64,000 nt of DNA from Pseudoxanthomonas sp. SL93. GTDB taxonomy: Bacteria > Pseudomonadota > Gammaproteobacteria > Xanthomonadales > Xanthomonadaceae. The position numbers were made by a program, and so were the translations under genes. The notes below the pieces were generated by a model. That model worked only from the letters and a program-made list of their open reading frames with translations, did no database searches and was not told the DNA's origin. Location of the stretch: positions 868,001 to 932,000 of the forward strand of contig NZ_CP113065.1 of NCBI RefSeq assembly GCF_026625825.1, written 5' to 3'. Positions 30,673 through 39,072 of this stretch are shown here, piece after piece (position 1 is the first letter of the stretch; each line of letters opens with the position of its first letter).

Positions 30673-32471
30673 GCCTCGATCCTCACTTCCCGCATCATGC
30701 CGGCTTCCATGTGGTAGAGCAGGTGGCAGTGGAACGCCCACCGTCCCAGCGCATCGGCGCGGACCCGGTAGCTGCGACGCGTGCCGGGCGGCATGTCGAT
30801 GGTGTGCTTGCGCAGGTGGAAGCCGCCCTCGGCGTCCTCCAGGTCACTCCAGACGCCATGCAGGTGGATCGGGTGCTGCATCATCGTGTCGTTGACCAGC
30901 ACGATGCGCATGCGCTCGCCGTACTTCAGCCGCAGCGGGTCGGCGCTGGCGAACGGAATGCCGTCGAACGACCAGGCGAACTTCTCCATGTGCCCGGTGA
31001 GGTGCAGTTCGACGGTACGCCCCGGTTCGCGGCCGTCCGGATCGTCGAACAGGCTGCGCATCGCGCCGTAGGTCAGGACCTGGCGCCCGTTGTCGCGCAG
31101 GCCGATACCCGGGTCGTCGAGCTTCGGCTCGCTCGCGGACGACTGCATGTCGACCAGCGGGTTGCCGGTCTCGCTGGCGGGGTGGTTCGGCGCGGTCGAC
31201 GTCCCGCCATGCGCACCGTGATCCATCGCGCCCATGTTCGCGCCGCAGCCACCTTCGCCCATCATGGCGCCGCACCCGCCTTCCATGCCTTTCCCTGCGC
31301 CGTGTCCGCCCATGTCGTGGCCCATGTCCGCCATGGTCAGCAGTGGCCGCGGATCGCGGGCCGGGATGGGCGCTTCCAGTCCATCGCGGACGGCGAGCGT
31401 GCCGCGCGCGTAGCCGGTGCGTCCCATGTCCTGCGCGAAGATCGTGAAAGCGTCCTGGCCGGTGGGCTCGACGATGACATCGAAGGTCTCCGCCACCGCG
31501 ATGCGGAACTCGTCCACGCTCACCGGATGGATGTACTGCCCGTCGGCGGCGACAACGGTCATCTTCAGGCCCGGGATGCGGACGTCGAAGTAGGTCATCG
31601 CGCTGCCGTTGATGAAGCGCAGCAGCACCTTCTCCCCCGGCTTGAACAGGCCGGTCCAGTTGCCCGCCGGCGCCGCGCCGTTCACCAGGTAGGTGTAGGT
31701 GTGCGCGTTGATGTCGGAAATGTCGGTGGGCGTCATCCGCATGCGCCCCCACATGCCGCGGTCCTCGATCGTCTCCGCCAGGCCGTCGCGCTTCGCGTCG
31801 CGCACGAAGTCGACCAGCGTGCGTTGGTAGTAGTTGTCGTGCTCCGGCATTTTCTTCATGCGCCGGTACAGCGCGGCGGGGTCCATGTCGGTCCAGTCCG
31901 ACAGCAGCACGACGTGTTCGCGGTCGTGGTGGTAGGGCGCCGGCTCGCGCGGATCGATGATGAGCGCGCCGTACAGGCCCGCCTGTTCCTGGAACAGCGA
32001 GTGGCTGTGGTACCAGTAGGTGCCGGACTGCTTCACCTGGAAGCGGTACTGGAAGGTCTCGCCCGGTGCGATGCCGTTGAAGCTGAGGCCGGGCACGCCG
32101 TCCATGTTCGACGGCAGCAGGATGCCGTGCCAATGGATCGAGCTCATGTCGCGCAGGCGGTTGGTCACGCGCACGGTGACCGTGTCGCCCTCGCGCCAGC
32201 GCAGCGTGGGTGCGGGCAGGCTGTTGTTGACGGTGATCGCCGGGCGCTCGCGGCCGGTGATGTTGACCGGCGCCGCGCCGATAGTCAGGGCGAAATCGGT
32301 GCCGCTCACCAGAGCGCTGCCACCGCGTCGGGCTGGTGTGCCGGCAGACGCGGGCAGGCGCGCCAAGCCCATCCCCATCGCGGCGCCGCTCGCGGCCAGT
32401 CCGGTGACGAACTGGCGGCGCGTAGCGCGGAAGGCACCCGGGCGTGCGGGTGCGGAATCATCATGGTTCAT
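30669..32471 (-). CDS. copA: multicopper oxidase CopA
   Basis: 600-residue periplasmic cuprous oxidase. A twin-arginine signal (RRQFVTGLAASGAAMG) precedes three cupredoxin domains with copper ligands HWHG, YHSHS, HPIHLHG and C-terminal HCHLLYHMEAGM. A Met/His/Gly-rich insert (about residues 375-410, MADMGHDMGGHGAG... MDHGAHGG) is a likely Cu(I) binding and sequestration region. It detoxifies periplasmic Cu(I) by oxidation. Located between copL and copB. Confidence 0.95.
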   Translation of the reverse strand: MNHDDSAPARPGAFRATRRQFVTGLAASGAAMGMGLARLPASAGTPARRGGSALVSGTDFALTIGAAPVNITGRERPAITVNNSLPAPTLRWREGDTVTVRVTNRLRDMSSIHWHGILLPSNMDGVPGLSFNGIAPGETFQYRFQVKQSGTYWYHSHSLFQEQAGLYGALIIDPREPAPYHHDREHVVLLSDWTDMDPAALYRRMKKMPEHDNYYQRTLVDFVRDAKRDGLAETIEDRGMWGRMRMTPTDISDINAHTYTYLVNGAAPAGNWTGLFKPGEKVLLRFINGSAMTYFDVRIPGLKMTVVAADGQYIHPVSVDEFRIAVAETFDVIVEPTGQDAFTIFAQDMGRTGYARGTLAVRDGLEAPIPARDPRPLLTMADMGHDMGGHGAGKGMEGGCGAMMGEGGCGANMGAMDHGAHGGTSTAPNHPASETGNPLVDMQSSASEPKLDDPGIGLRDNGRQVLTYGAMRSLFDDPDGREPGRTVELHLTGHMEKFAWSFDGIPFASADPLRLKYGERMRIVLVNDTMMQHPIHLHGVWSDLEDAEGGFHLRKHTIDMPPGTRRSYRVRADALGRWAFHCHLLYHMEAGMMREVRIEA

Positions 32472-32599
32472 TGCAGTGCCATCCTGTGGATCGGCTGCAC
32501 GACGCCTGCGCAGGCAGGATAGTCGGCAACAAAGGTCGACGGGCCAGCGTCACCCAACGGGTGCGTGCCGGCATCAGGTACTTGCCGTGTGATACGGCG

Positions 32600-33001
32600 T
32601 CAGGCAACCAGGATGGGAGGTCGGTGCCGATGCGGGAGATGAACGGATGCATGCCCGTGCGCACGGTAGGACGGTGCGTCGGCCTGCAGGGGCACCATGG
32701 GTTGGAGCATCGTCGGCCAGAGCAGCGCCGGCGCGTGCAGGGTGCAGACACCATCACAGCTGCCGGCGGTGCAGCAGTCGGGCAGGGCGGCGCTGTCGTC
32801 CGCAGGCAGGGCGGCGTCCACGGGAACGGGCGCCGGTGCGCCTACGTCTTCGTGGCAGGGTGGATCGTCGTGCTGCGCGGCCTGTCGTGCGGCGGCGCTT
32901 TCCGCTGCAGGCATGCCCGTTGCCGCATGCGCGTAGGTGGTGCCATTCACCAGCAGGATCAGGCAGAGCAGGGCGCGTAGCAGGGGCGCGAACCGGGACA
33001 T
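32600..33001 (-). CDS. copL: CopL-family copper-binding regulator/leader protein
   Basis: 133-residue exported protein with signal peptide MSRFAPLLRALLCLILLVNGTTYAHA. It contains clustered Cys/His residues (DDPPCHEDVG, PDCCTAGSCDGVC) and His-rich C-terminus VHLPHRHRP. In Xanthomonas, copL precedes copAB and is required for copper-inducible expression, possibly as a transcribed leader. Here it lies 128 bp upstream of copA, with a 12-bp palindrome GCCTGCGCAGGC (32504-32515) in the gap. Start ATG 33001 is chosen for the signal peptide. Confidence 0.85.
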   Translation of the reverse strand: MSRFAPLLRALLCLILLVNGTTYAHAATGMPAAESAAARQAAQHDDPPCHEDVGAPAPVPVDAALPADDSAALPDCCTAGSCDGVCTLHAPALLWPTMLQPMVPLQADAPSYRAHGHASVHLPHRHRPPILVA

Positions 33002-33142
33002 GGCGCCATGATACGCCATGGTGGCCGGACATACCTTTGCGTAGGGTGGTTTCGCCGCGCCATGCCGCGGTGTCGCACCCCTATCCTGCGGGGACACGAT
33101 ATCCTTGTGCCGTATTTCAGGCATTGGCAGCGTGGCATTCGC

Positions 33143-34174
33143 ATGGCGGGCACGGTAATGATGAACAAGGTGCCGGCAGGCGTTTCCACCCCGCGCGCCC
33201 AGGAGGCCACCGGGAAGCGCATCATCGTCGCGGACGTCGGCGGTACCTATGCGCGGCTGGGCTGGACACAGGCGGCAGACGCGGAGCAGGTGCACGACTA
33301 TCGACGCTACGCCTGCGCCGACCATCCGGACCTGGCCTCGATCCTGCGCGACTACGCCGCGGACGGCGTCTGCGAGGGCGCCGTGGTGGCCATCGCGGGC
33401 GTGCTTGAGGGCGACCGGCTGATCAATTCCAACCTGCCGTGGGCGGTGTCGGTGGAGCAGACACGGCAGGCCGCCGGCCTGGAATGGGTGCGCCTGATCA
33501 ACGACTTCGAGGCCGTGGCCAATGCCATGCCCCTGTTGACGCGCGACACCCTGTCGCCGTTGACCCGGGCCACGGAGGCCACCGCCACGTCACCGGCCCT
33601 GGTCCTCGGACCGGGTACCGGGCTGGGCGCGGCATTGTGGATGGAAGGTCATCCGCCGCGCGTGCTGGCCACCGAAGTCGGCCAGGCCGCGCTGGCCGCC
33701 GGCAATGACCTTGAGATGGACATCGTGCGGCGGTTGCTGCGCGAGCGCCGCCATCTGAACAACGAGCATGTGCTCTCCGGCACGGGCCTGATGAACCTGT
33801 ATCGGTGCCTGTGCGAACTGCGTGGTGGTTCACCGTTGCATGCCGATGCGGGCGCGCTGGTCGCCGCCGCACAGTCGGGCGATGCGCTTGCGCTGGAAAC
33901 GCTGCAGGTCTTCTGCGGCTGGCTGGGCAGCCTGGTGGGCGACCTGGCCATCATCTTCGGCGCCAAGGTCGTCTACCTGGCCGGTGGCGTCACCGCGCAT
34001 ATTCCCAGCTTCCTGCACGACGGCCACTTCCTGCAGCGCTACCTCAACAAGGGCGTGATGTCCGAACGCCTGGAGCAGGTGCCGGTATGGCGGGTGGAAC
34101 ACGGCCAACTGGGGCTGCTGGGCGCGGCGGCCTGGTATCGGCAGCATGTGGATGTGGCGGCAACGCTGCTCTGA
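33143..34174 (+). CDS. glk: glucokinase
   Basis: 343-residue cytosolic ATP-dependent hexokinase of the Glk family (not ROK). The phosphate-1 motif VADVGGTYARLGW and the adenosine/phosphate-2 region VLGPGTGLGAAL are conserved, as are the substrate-side LINDFEA and EVGQAAL segments. It commits glucose to Entner-Doudoroff/glycolysis. The start is uncertain: ATG 33143 is given, and ATG 33158 or 33161 are in frame, none with a strong ribosome-binding site. Divergent from copL. Confidence 0.9.
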   Translation: MAGTVMMNKVPAGVSTPRAQEATGKRIIVADVGGTYARLGWTQAADAEQVHDYRRYACADHPDLASILRDYAADGVCEGAVVAIAGVLEGDRLINSNLPWAVSVEQTRQAAGLEWVRLINDFEAVANAMPLLTRDTLSPLTRATEATATSPALVLGPGTGLGAALWMEGHPPRVLATEVGQAALAAGNDLEMDIVRRLLRERRHLNNEHVLSGTGLMNLYRCLCELRGGSPLHADAGALVAAAQSGDALALETLQVFCGWLGSLVGDLAIIFGAKVVYLAGGVTAHIPSFLHDGHFLQRYLNKGVMSERLEQVPVWRVEHGQLGLLGAAAWYRQHVDVAATLL

Positions 34175-34212
34175 CCCTGGAGTCGCTGCGTGCCCGTAGG
34201 CGTGGACGGGGT

Positions 34213-34250
34213 GCGTAGATTTACTGGTGATCACCCGGTAGTTTCACGCT
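34213..34250 (+). promoter_or_regulatory. tandem GTA-N4-TAC operator upstream of exported-protein gene
   Basis: Two GTAGTTTTAC-like sites, GTAGATTTAC (34215-34224) and GTAGTTTCAC (34238-34247), with centres exactly 23 bp apart. This is the same spacing as the pairs at 38467-38512 and 42703-42742. They lie in the 275-bp gap between glk and the gene at 34450. I infer a LuxR/NarL-type response-regulator operator. Confidence 0.5.
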
Positions 34251-34449
34251 GGTCATTCAAGGTGCGCATCTTCAGTTTTGGATAGCAGGAAGGACATGAC
34301 ATCCCGGTTGCTTGATGATCAGGCGCAACCGTTTCATGCAACGAAGCGGGGCGGGAGGATTGAATCTAGTTCTAGGTCTGGAACACGATCCGTCGGGATC
34401 GGGACGCCTGTTTAAAAGAACGTTTCACCTTTACCTCGGAGGTCGAATC

Positions 34450-34857
34450 ATGCGCACGATCTTTCGTTTTCGCTTGTCGGTGAATGCAGCCAGGCTGGTC
34501 CTACTGCTGTTGCTGGGCGCGGCGATGCTGCCGCTGCAGGCCTCGCCCTCCAACAAGTGGCGCGTCCAGGCAAGCGGTACCGCCAAGGTGGCTGGCGAAG
34601 TGGAGCTGTCGTTCACGCCCAAGGGCGGCACGGCCAGCACGGTGGTCGTGCAGATCCCCGCGCGGACCGGCGAGAACCAGGCGGCACGGCTGATCCGCGA
34701 CGCGGTCATCGCCAGCTACGGCAAGTCGGTCTACCACACCGAAGTGGATGATGGCGAAGACGTGCTGGTGAAGGCGCGCGGAAGCACGCCGTCGTTCGAC
34801 CTCATCGTGACGCGCAACACCGCGGAGGGATTGCGGTTGAGCCTGGACAAGGAATAG
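34450..34857 (+). CDS. exported hypothetical protein
   Basis: 135-residue protein with a signal peptide (residues about 1-32, ending PLQASPS). The mature domain is small and beta-rich (KWRVQASGTAKVAGEVELSFTP...GKSVYHTEVDDGEDVLVKA). No family recognised. GGAGG lies seven bases before the ATG at 34450, so the longer upstream frame is rejected. A tandem GTA-N4-TAC element 200 bp upstream suggests control by the neighbouring two-component system. Confidence 0.68.
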   Translation: MRTIFRFRLSVNAARLVLLLLLGAAMLPLQASPSNKWRVQASGTAKVAGEVELSFTPKGGTASTVVVQIPARTGENQAARLIRDAVIASYGKSVYHTEVDDGEDVLVKARGSTPSFDLIVTRNTAEGLRLSLDKE

Positions 34858-34874
34858 GCCAGTTTCCAGCGCGC

Positions 34875-36437
34875 TCAGGCCTCGGCGGCCGACAGCGGAC
34901 ACCGGAGTTCCACCCGCGTACCGCCTTCCTCGCGATTGCGGATCTCCAGTCGCCCGCCAAGGCTGCGCGCCCGTTCTTCCATGCTCAACAGGCCCAAGCC
35001 CTGGCCGAACAAGCGTTGCCACTGGTCGGGCAGGCCCTTGCCGTTGTCATCGACCTGCAGCACCACGTCACCGTGCTCGCGGTACAGGCGGATGCGCACC
35101 CAGCTGGCCTGCGCGTGCGTGCCGACGTTGTGCAGCGCTTCCTGGGCCACGCGGAAGAGGTTGAGCTTGGCGTGGCACGACAGCGGCAGGTCCTCCACGC
35201 GACTGCAATCCATCTGAAGTCCGCCCTCGGTTCCCTGCGCCTGGCACAGCCCGATCAGCGACGCCGACAGGCTGGTGTAGCGCAGGATGCTGGGATGCAG
35301 TGCGTGGGAAATCCGCCGGATGTCGCCCGACACGTCCTGCACCTGCTGTTGAATGTCCTCCAGGCGCGCGCGCTCATCGGGTGCGGCCTCGCGCTTGAGC
35401 GCGCTCAGCTGGATGGAGACGGACGCCAGCGACTGGTTGATGTCGTCGTGCAGGTCCTGGGCGATGCGCGTGCGTTCGGCTTCCTGCACCACCAGCATGC
35501 GCCCGGTCAGCTCGCTGAGCCTCCGATAGGCGCGACTCAACGAGGCGCGGTCCGATGTCCGCTGCTCCACCAGCGTGGCCAGATACAGGTGTGTGATGGC
35601 CAGGCACGACGCCCACAGCTGTACCGACAGCGTCGTCATGCCGAGGTCCGGCCACACCATCGGGCCTATGCCGTGGCTGCAGAAATGCATGCACAGCAGG
35701 GTGATGCAGAGCAGGGTGAGCGAAGACACCACGGGGCCATTCACGATCAGGCACCAGATCAGCAGGATCGCCGGTGCCAGCATCAGTGGCGCATGGAAGG
35801 CGGCGGGAAGCACCTCGCTTGTCCAGGCGATGGAGAGCAACACCACCATAGCCACCAGCGCGAACAGGTTGATGGCCGATGGCCGCCAGCGGCGCTCCGG
35901 CTGCGCGCGTTGCAGCAACAGGCTCAGGAAGCCCGGCACCACCAGCAGATAGCTCAGGCTGTGTGCCAGCGCGACGTTGATCCAGCCCCCGATGTGGTGC
36001 GCCATGCCAAGTCGTGGCATCGCCTGGGTCACCCAGTACGCCGCCAGCACCGGCAACACCAGGCCCGCCACGACCACGAAGCGCAGGACGCCGCGGAAAT
36101 CCACCAGCGAAAACCTGAAATCCGTTCGCTTCAACACCAGGCTGGCCAGGACGACCAGCAGGAACACGCCGAGCAACACGACCACGACGCTACCGACCGG
36201 CGTGCCCAACAGCGCGAGGAAACCCGTCGTGCCGATGAGCGCCCCCGCCACGCAGGCCACCCAGCGCCGGCGGGGCAGCGCCAACAGCGCGCACATCAGC
36301 ACCGCGCCCGGCAGCCACAACATGTGCGCACGCGGCGCCGTCATCCAGAGCTCCACCGAGATGAGCTGGCCCAAAGCGGTGGCGGCGGCAACCAGCGCGC
36401 CGGTGAGCAGGTGCTGCGTGACTCGGTTCTGCGGCAT
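34875..36437 (-). CDS. NarX/UhpB-type sensor histidine kinase with MASE1-like membrane domain
   Basis: About 520-residue kinase. Residues about 10-300 contain roughly eight hydrophobic helices in a MASE1-like layout (LWLPGAVLMCALLALPRRRW near the second helix). A coiled linker is followed by the HisKA_3 phosphoacceptor box ERTRIAQDLHDDINQSLAS, then a HATPase_c domain (ALHNVGTHAQAS, DDNGKGL, GLGLLSMEERA). Partners of HisKA_3 kinases are LuxR/NarL-type regulators, and one lies 1.3 kb away (37782). The start is ATG 36437, or a TTG nine bases further upstream that fits GGGAGG better. Confidence 0.88.
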   Translation of the reverse strand: MPQNRVTQHLLTGALVAAATALGQLISVELWMTAPRAHMLWLPGAVLMCALLALPRRRWVACVAGALIGTTGFLALLGTPVGSVVVVLLGVFLLVVLASLVLKRTDFRFSLVDFRGVLRFVVVAGLVLPVLAAYWVTQAMPRLGMAHHIGGWINVALAHSLSYLLVVPGFLSLLLQRAQPERRWRPSAINLFALVAMVVLLSIAWTSEVLPAAFHAPLMLAPAILLIWCLIVNGPVVSSLTLLCITLLCMHFCSHGIGPMVWPDLGMTTLSVQLWASCLAITHLYLATLVEQRTSDRASLSRAYRRLSELTGRMLVVQEAERTRIAQDLHDDINQSLASVSIQLSALKREAAPDERARLEDIQQQVQDVSGDIRRISHALHPSILRYTSLSASLIGLCQAQGTEGGLQMDCSRVEDLPLSCHAKLNLFRVAQEALHNVGTHAQASWVRIRLYREHGDVVLQVDDNGKGLPDQWQRLFGQGLGLLSMEERARSLGGRLEIRNREEGGTRVELRCPLSAAEA

Positions 36438-36513
36438 TGCAGACAAAGCGGGCCTCCCTCTTTCCCTGGCTGACGCGCCGTTGCACCGCAGGCGGCGGCG
36501 TACGGAAGGCCGG

Positions 36514-36533
36514 CGTGTAAATCCGCTTACACG
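36514..36533. promoter_or_regulatory. inverted repeat in the kinase/AraC divergent region
   Basis: Perfect 7-6-7 inverted repeat CGTGTAA-ATCCGC-TTACACG, 77 bp upstream of the kinase start and 114 bp upstream of the AraC-regulator start. Its dyad symmetry and position fit an operator, perhaps of the AraC regulator. It is not the GTA-N4-TAC element seen elsewhere. Confidence 0.4.
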
Positions 36534-36646
36534 ACCATCCATCGGTTTCCCGACCTGTTCGCTTGATGTCACATTTACGGGCCCGCAAGATGGCGCGCTA
36601 TCCAGATTCCGACATCCCCTGTTTTCGTGGCCTGGAGACGTGATGC

Positions 36647-37621
36647 ATGGGTGCCTACCAGAGTGCGACCATCGAGGGGTTCGACGCCGAGGCGCTGCTC
36701 GGCGTGGTGCGCGATACGCGTTTCGATCAGCGCTTGCTGGCTCGGGGACATTTCAGGGCCCAGGTGCAGCGGGTGGTGTTCGATGACTTCAGCCTGGACT
36801 GTGGTGCCTATTCGCTGCCGGTATTCGCCAGCGGCACGTTCGGCCCGCGCGTGATGGCACTGGCGATCGCACTGGAGAGTCGCGAGGCCATGTGGATCAA
36901 CGGCCGTGCCGTACAGCAGGCGGAACTGATGGTCTTCGCGGAAGACCAGCCGGTGGATGTCAGGCCGTCGGCAGGCCTGTGGCAATGGGCCGTCGTGCTG
37001 GTATCGCGTGAGCGCCTGCAACAGGTGGCGCAGGCCTGCCTGGGAAGGGAACTGCCGCTTCCGGCGAGCGGCTGGAAGACGCACCCGCACTGGCGCGCGC
37101 AACACATCGCGACGAGCATCCGGCGGACGCTGCATGCCGCATCCGGATGGGATGCGGCGACGGCCACCGCGACCATGAGGACGGCGGGCGAGGGACTGCT
37201 TGCGAGTTGCGTGCGGGAAATGGGCGGCGCGATCGGTCCCACCGCATTGCCACGGCCCGTGGCGCATGGTCGCGACGCGGCTCGCCTCATCCGCCGCGCG
37301 GAGGCGCTTATCCGCGAGCACTACGGCACCGGCATGGCAAGCGAGCAGCTGTGCGCGGCGCTGGGTGTGGGGGAGCGTCAGGTCGAACGCCTGTTCCAGC
37401 AGGCCTACGGCATGACGCCACAGCGCTGGCAGCAGGTCGCACGACTGAACATGGCGCACCAGGCATTGCTGCATGCGCAGCCCAACGAGCACGTCACCGA
37501 TGTCGCCCTGCGCTTGGGCTTCGGCCACCTGGGACGTTTCTCGACCCGTTACCGGGACCTGTTCGGGGAAGCACCGCGCGATACGCTGCAGCGCGCCAGG
37601 AAAGTAACCGCTGTTACCTAA
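36647..37621 (+). CDS. AraC-family transcriptional regulator
   Basis: 324-residue regulator. The N-terminal half is a variable sensor domain without recognised ligand (MGAYQSATIEGFDAEALLGVV...). The C-terminal about 100 residues hold the double helix-turn-helix of AraC/XylS proteins: ARLIRRAEALIREHYGTGMASEQLCAALGVGERQVERLFQ, then VTDVALRLGFGHLGRFSTRYRDLFGEAPRDTL. Divergent from the sensor kinase and 160 bp upstream of a response-regulator gene, so part of a regulatory island. A second ATG lies just upstream and the exact start is uncertain. Confidence 0.88.
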   Translation: MGAYQSATIEGFDAEALLGVVRDTRFDQRLLARGHFRAQVQRVVFDDFSLDCGAYSLPVFASGTFGPRVMALAIALESREAMWINGRAVQQAELMVFAEDQPVDVRPSAGLWQWAVVLVSRERLQQVAQACLGRELPLPASGWKTHPHWRAQHIATSIRRTLHAASGWDAATATATMRTAGEGLLASCVREMGGAIGPTALPRPVAHGRDAARLIRRAEALIREHYGTGMASEQLCAALGVGERQVERLFQQAYGMTPQRWQQVARLNMAHQALLHAQPNEHVTDVALRLGFGHLGRFSTRYRDLFGEAPRDTLQRARKVTAVT

Positions 37622-37652
37622 TTGTCCTTGTCTGGGTCCGAACCTCTTGGTT

Positions 37653-37668
37653 CCAGTAGTTTTACTGG
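37653..37668. promoter_or_regulatory. perfect palindromic GTA-N4-TAC operator upstream of luxR-type gene
   Basis: Inverted repeat CCAGTA-GTTT-TACTGG, centre 121 bp upstream of the response-regulator start at 37782. The core AGTAGTTTTACT is identical to that of the site at 38467-38488. It probably mediates autoregulation. No partner site at 23 bp is recognisable here. Confidence 0.55.
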
Positions 37669-37781
37669 TCCATGCCAATCCCCCGCGCCTTTGTCACACC
37701 GAATGAAGGTTTGCTCCGTATCATCTGGTGCCGCAGGGGGAGACGTGCGGGGTTTCCTGCGGACGATCGGGGAGGTCGCAG

Positions 37782-38462
37782 ATGGATGCTGTCGAATACC
37801 CATACGCAGAGCGGCAATGTGTCCGCTTGCTTGTTGCCGACGACCATATCCTGGTCGCGCAAGGCATAGAACAATTGCTGCGCCCCTGCTTCGGACACGT
37901 CCGGCTCGTCAACTCGGGGGAGGCGTTGATGGATGCGCTGATGCACCACACCTACGACGTGGTGATCACCGACGTCAGCATGGACGGCATGAGCGGCATC
38001 GAGGCGATGCAGCAGACGCGCCGGTTAGGGTGCACAGTACCTTTCATCTTCCTCACCATGCACGGGGGCGCCGCCATCGCCGCCGAGGCGATCCGTTCCG
38101 GTGCCAGTGGCTACGTGCTCAAGAGCTCTGCCGGGGAAGATCTGCTGCATGCAATCCGGGAAGTACTGGCGGGGCGGACTTATGTGGCGTCGAGTGTCGC
38201 CCTGAGGGCTATCCACGGCATGGAAGGCCAGCCGGGTAGCGGCCTGACCGACAAACAGAGGCGAATCCTGGAATACGTTGGCAAGGGGCTACGCTCCAAG
38301 CAGATCGCCTATGAGCTGGGCATCTCCGTACGCACGGTCGAGTCGCACAAGTACACGATCATGCAGGAGCTGGGGGTCCACGGCACGGTCGAACTGGTGC
38401 GCAGGGCGGAAGAGCTCGGCCTGCTGGATCTGCGTACCCTTCGCACGGCGTCCGTGGCGTGA
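37782..38462 (+). CDS. LuxR/NarL-type two-component response regulator
   Basis: 226-residue DNA-binding regulator. The receiver domain (13-130) has the acidic pocket VADDH and phospho-acceptor Asp64 (VVITDVSMDG). The C-terminal GerE-type helix-turn-helix is LTDKQRRILEYVGKGLRSKQIAYELGISVRTVESH. The start ATG 37782 follows GGGAGG at six bases, and the frame extends 18 codons upstream without a better site. The nearby HisKA_3 kinase (34875-36437) is the natural partner. Palindromes with the same core occur upstream of this gene and of the next, so I infer it binds GTA-N4-TAC. Confidence 0.9.
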   Translation: MDAVEYPYAERQCVRLLVADDHILVAQGIEQLLRPCFGHVRLVNSGEALMDALMHHTYDVVITDVSMDGMSGIEAMQQTRRLGCTVPFIFLTMHGGAAIAAEAIRSGASGYVLKSSAGEDLLHAIREVLAGRTYVASSVALRAIHGMEGQPGSGLTDKQRRILEYVGKGLRSKQIAYELGISVRTVESHKYTIMQELGVHGTVELVRRAEELGLLDLRTLRTASVA

Positions 38463-38466
38463 CCGC

Positions 38467-38512
38467 CGGCAAGTAGTTTTACTTGCCGCGCCTAGGTTGT
38501 TTTCCGCTAGGC
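38467..38512. promoter_or_regulatory. tandem GTA-N4-TAC operator upstream of receiver-only gene
   Basis: The first site is a perfect inverted repeat CGGCAAGTA-GTTT-TACTTGCCG (38467-38488). The second is CTAGGTTGTTTTCC inside a GCCTAG...CTAGGC inverted repeat (38490-38512). Centres are 23 bp apart. The second site matches 13 of 14 bases of the element at 42704-42717. The pair lies 51 bp before the receiver gene start. Confidence 0.6.
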
Positions 38513-38562
38513 AACGCCGCATCCGGCGCGCAACATCGGTTCAGGCGGAGGCGACCTGTGCC

Positions 38563-38988
38563 ATGAGACGTGCGCGCATCCTGTTGGCGGAAGACAGCCC
38601 GGCCGTGGCCAGGCAGCTGCGCCTGCTGCTGGCCAACGTGTTCGACGTGAGCGGTTTCGTGGATGACGGTATTGCACTGCGACAGGCATTCGAGCACCTG
38701 CGCCCGGATGTACTGGTGTCCGACATCTCGATGCCGGGCATGGATGGCCTGCAGGCCATCGAACGACTGCAAGAGGAGTTCGGCCCGTTGCACATCGTGT
38801 TCGTCACCGTCCACGCGGATGAGGCCCTGGTCGCGCGCGCCATGGCGCTGGGGCCGTGCGGTTATGTGCTCAAGCCGGATGCGGGGGAAGACCTCATCGC
38901 CGCCGTGCACAGCGTGTTGGCGGGCAAACCCTACGTATCCTCCTCCATCGCCAAGGCAATGGAGGAACGCGGACAACCAGCGCCTTGA
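38563..38988 (+). CDS. single-domain response regulator (receiver only)
   Basis: 141-residue CheY-like protein. The acidic pocket ILLAEDS, Asp54 (VLVSDISMPGMDG), Thr (VFVTVHADEA) and Lys (YVLKPDAGEDL) are all present, but no output domain follows. C-terminal residues resemble the linker of NarL-type regulators (HSVLAGKPYVSSSIAKAM), suggesting descent from a LuxR-type regulator that lost its helix-turn-helix. It may act as a phosphate sink for the neighbouring kinase. Directly downstream of the LuxR-type regulator, with its own operator. Confidence 0.85.
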   Translation: MRRARILLAEDSPAVARQLRLLLANVFDVSGFVDDGIALRQAFEHLRPDVLVSDISMPGMDGLQAIERLQEEFGPLHIVFVTVHADEALVARAMALGPCGYVLKPDAGEDLIAAVHSVLAGKPYVSSSIAKAMEERGQPAP

Positions 38989-39072
38989 GGCGAGGGGCTG
39001 AACGAAGGTCGAGAACCGCTTTTATGCCAGCCACGCAGTCCTGACAGAACCGAACCCGCAGCGAGGTCATCA

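Noticed and set aside
36514..36533. TyrR-type box in the kinase/AraC intergenic region
   Set aside because: The TyrR box needs TGTAAA-N6-TTTACA; here the arms are one base shorter on each side and no tyrosine gene is near.
37604..37617. GTAAC-N4-GTTAC palindrome near the AraC gene end
   Set aside because: It lies inside the coding 3' end, with a core different from the GTA-N4-TAC motif, and has no second copy in the window.
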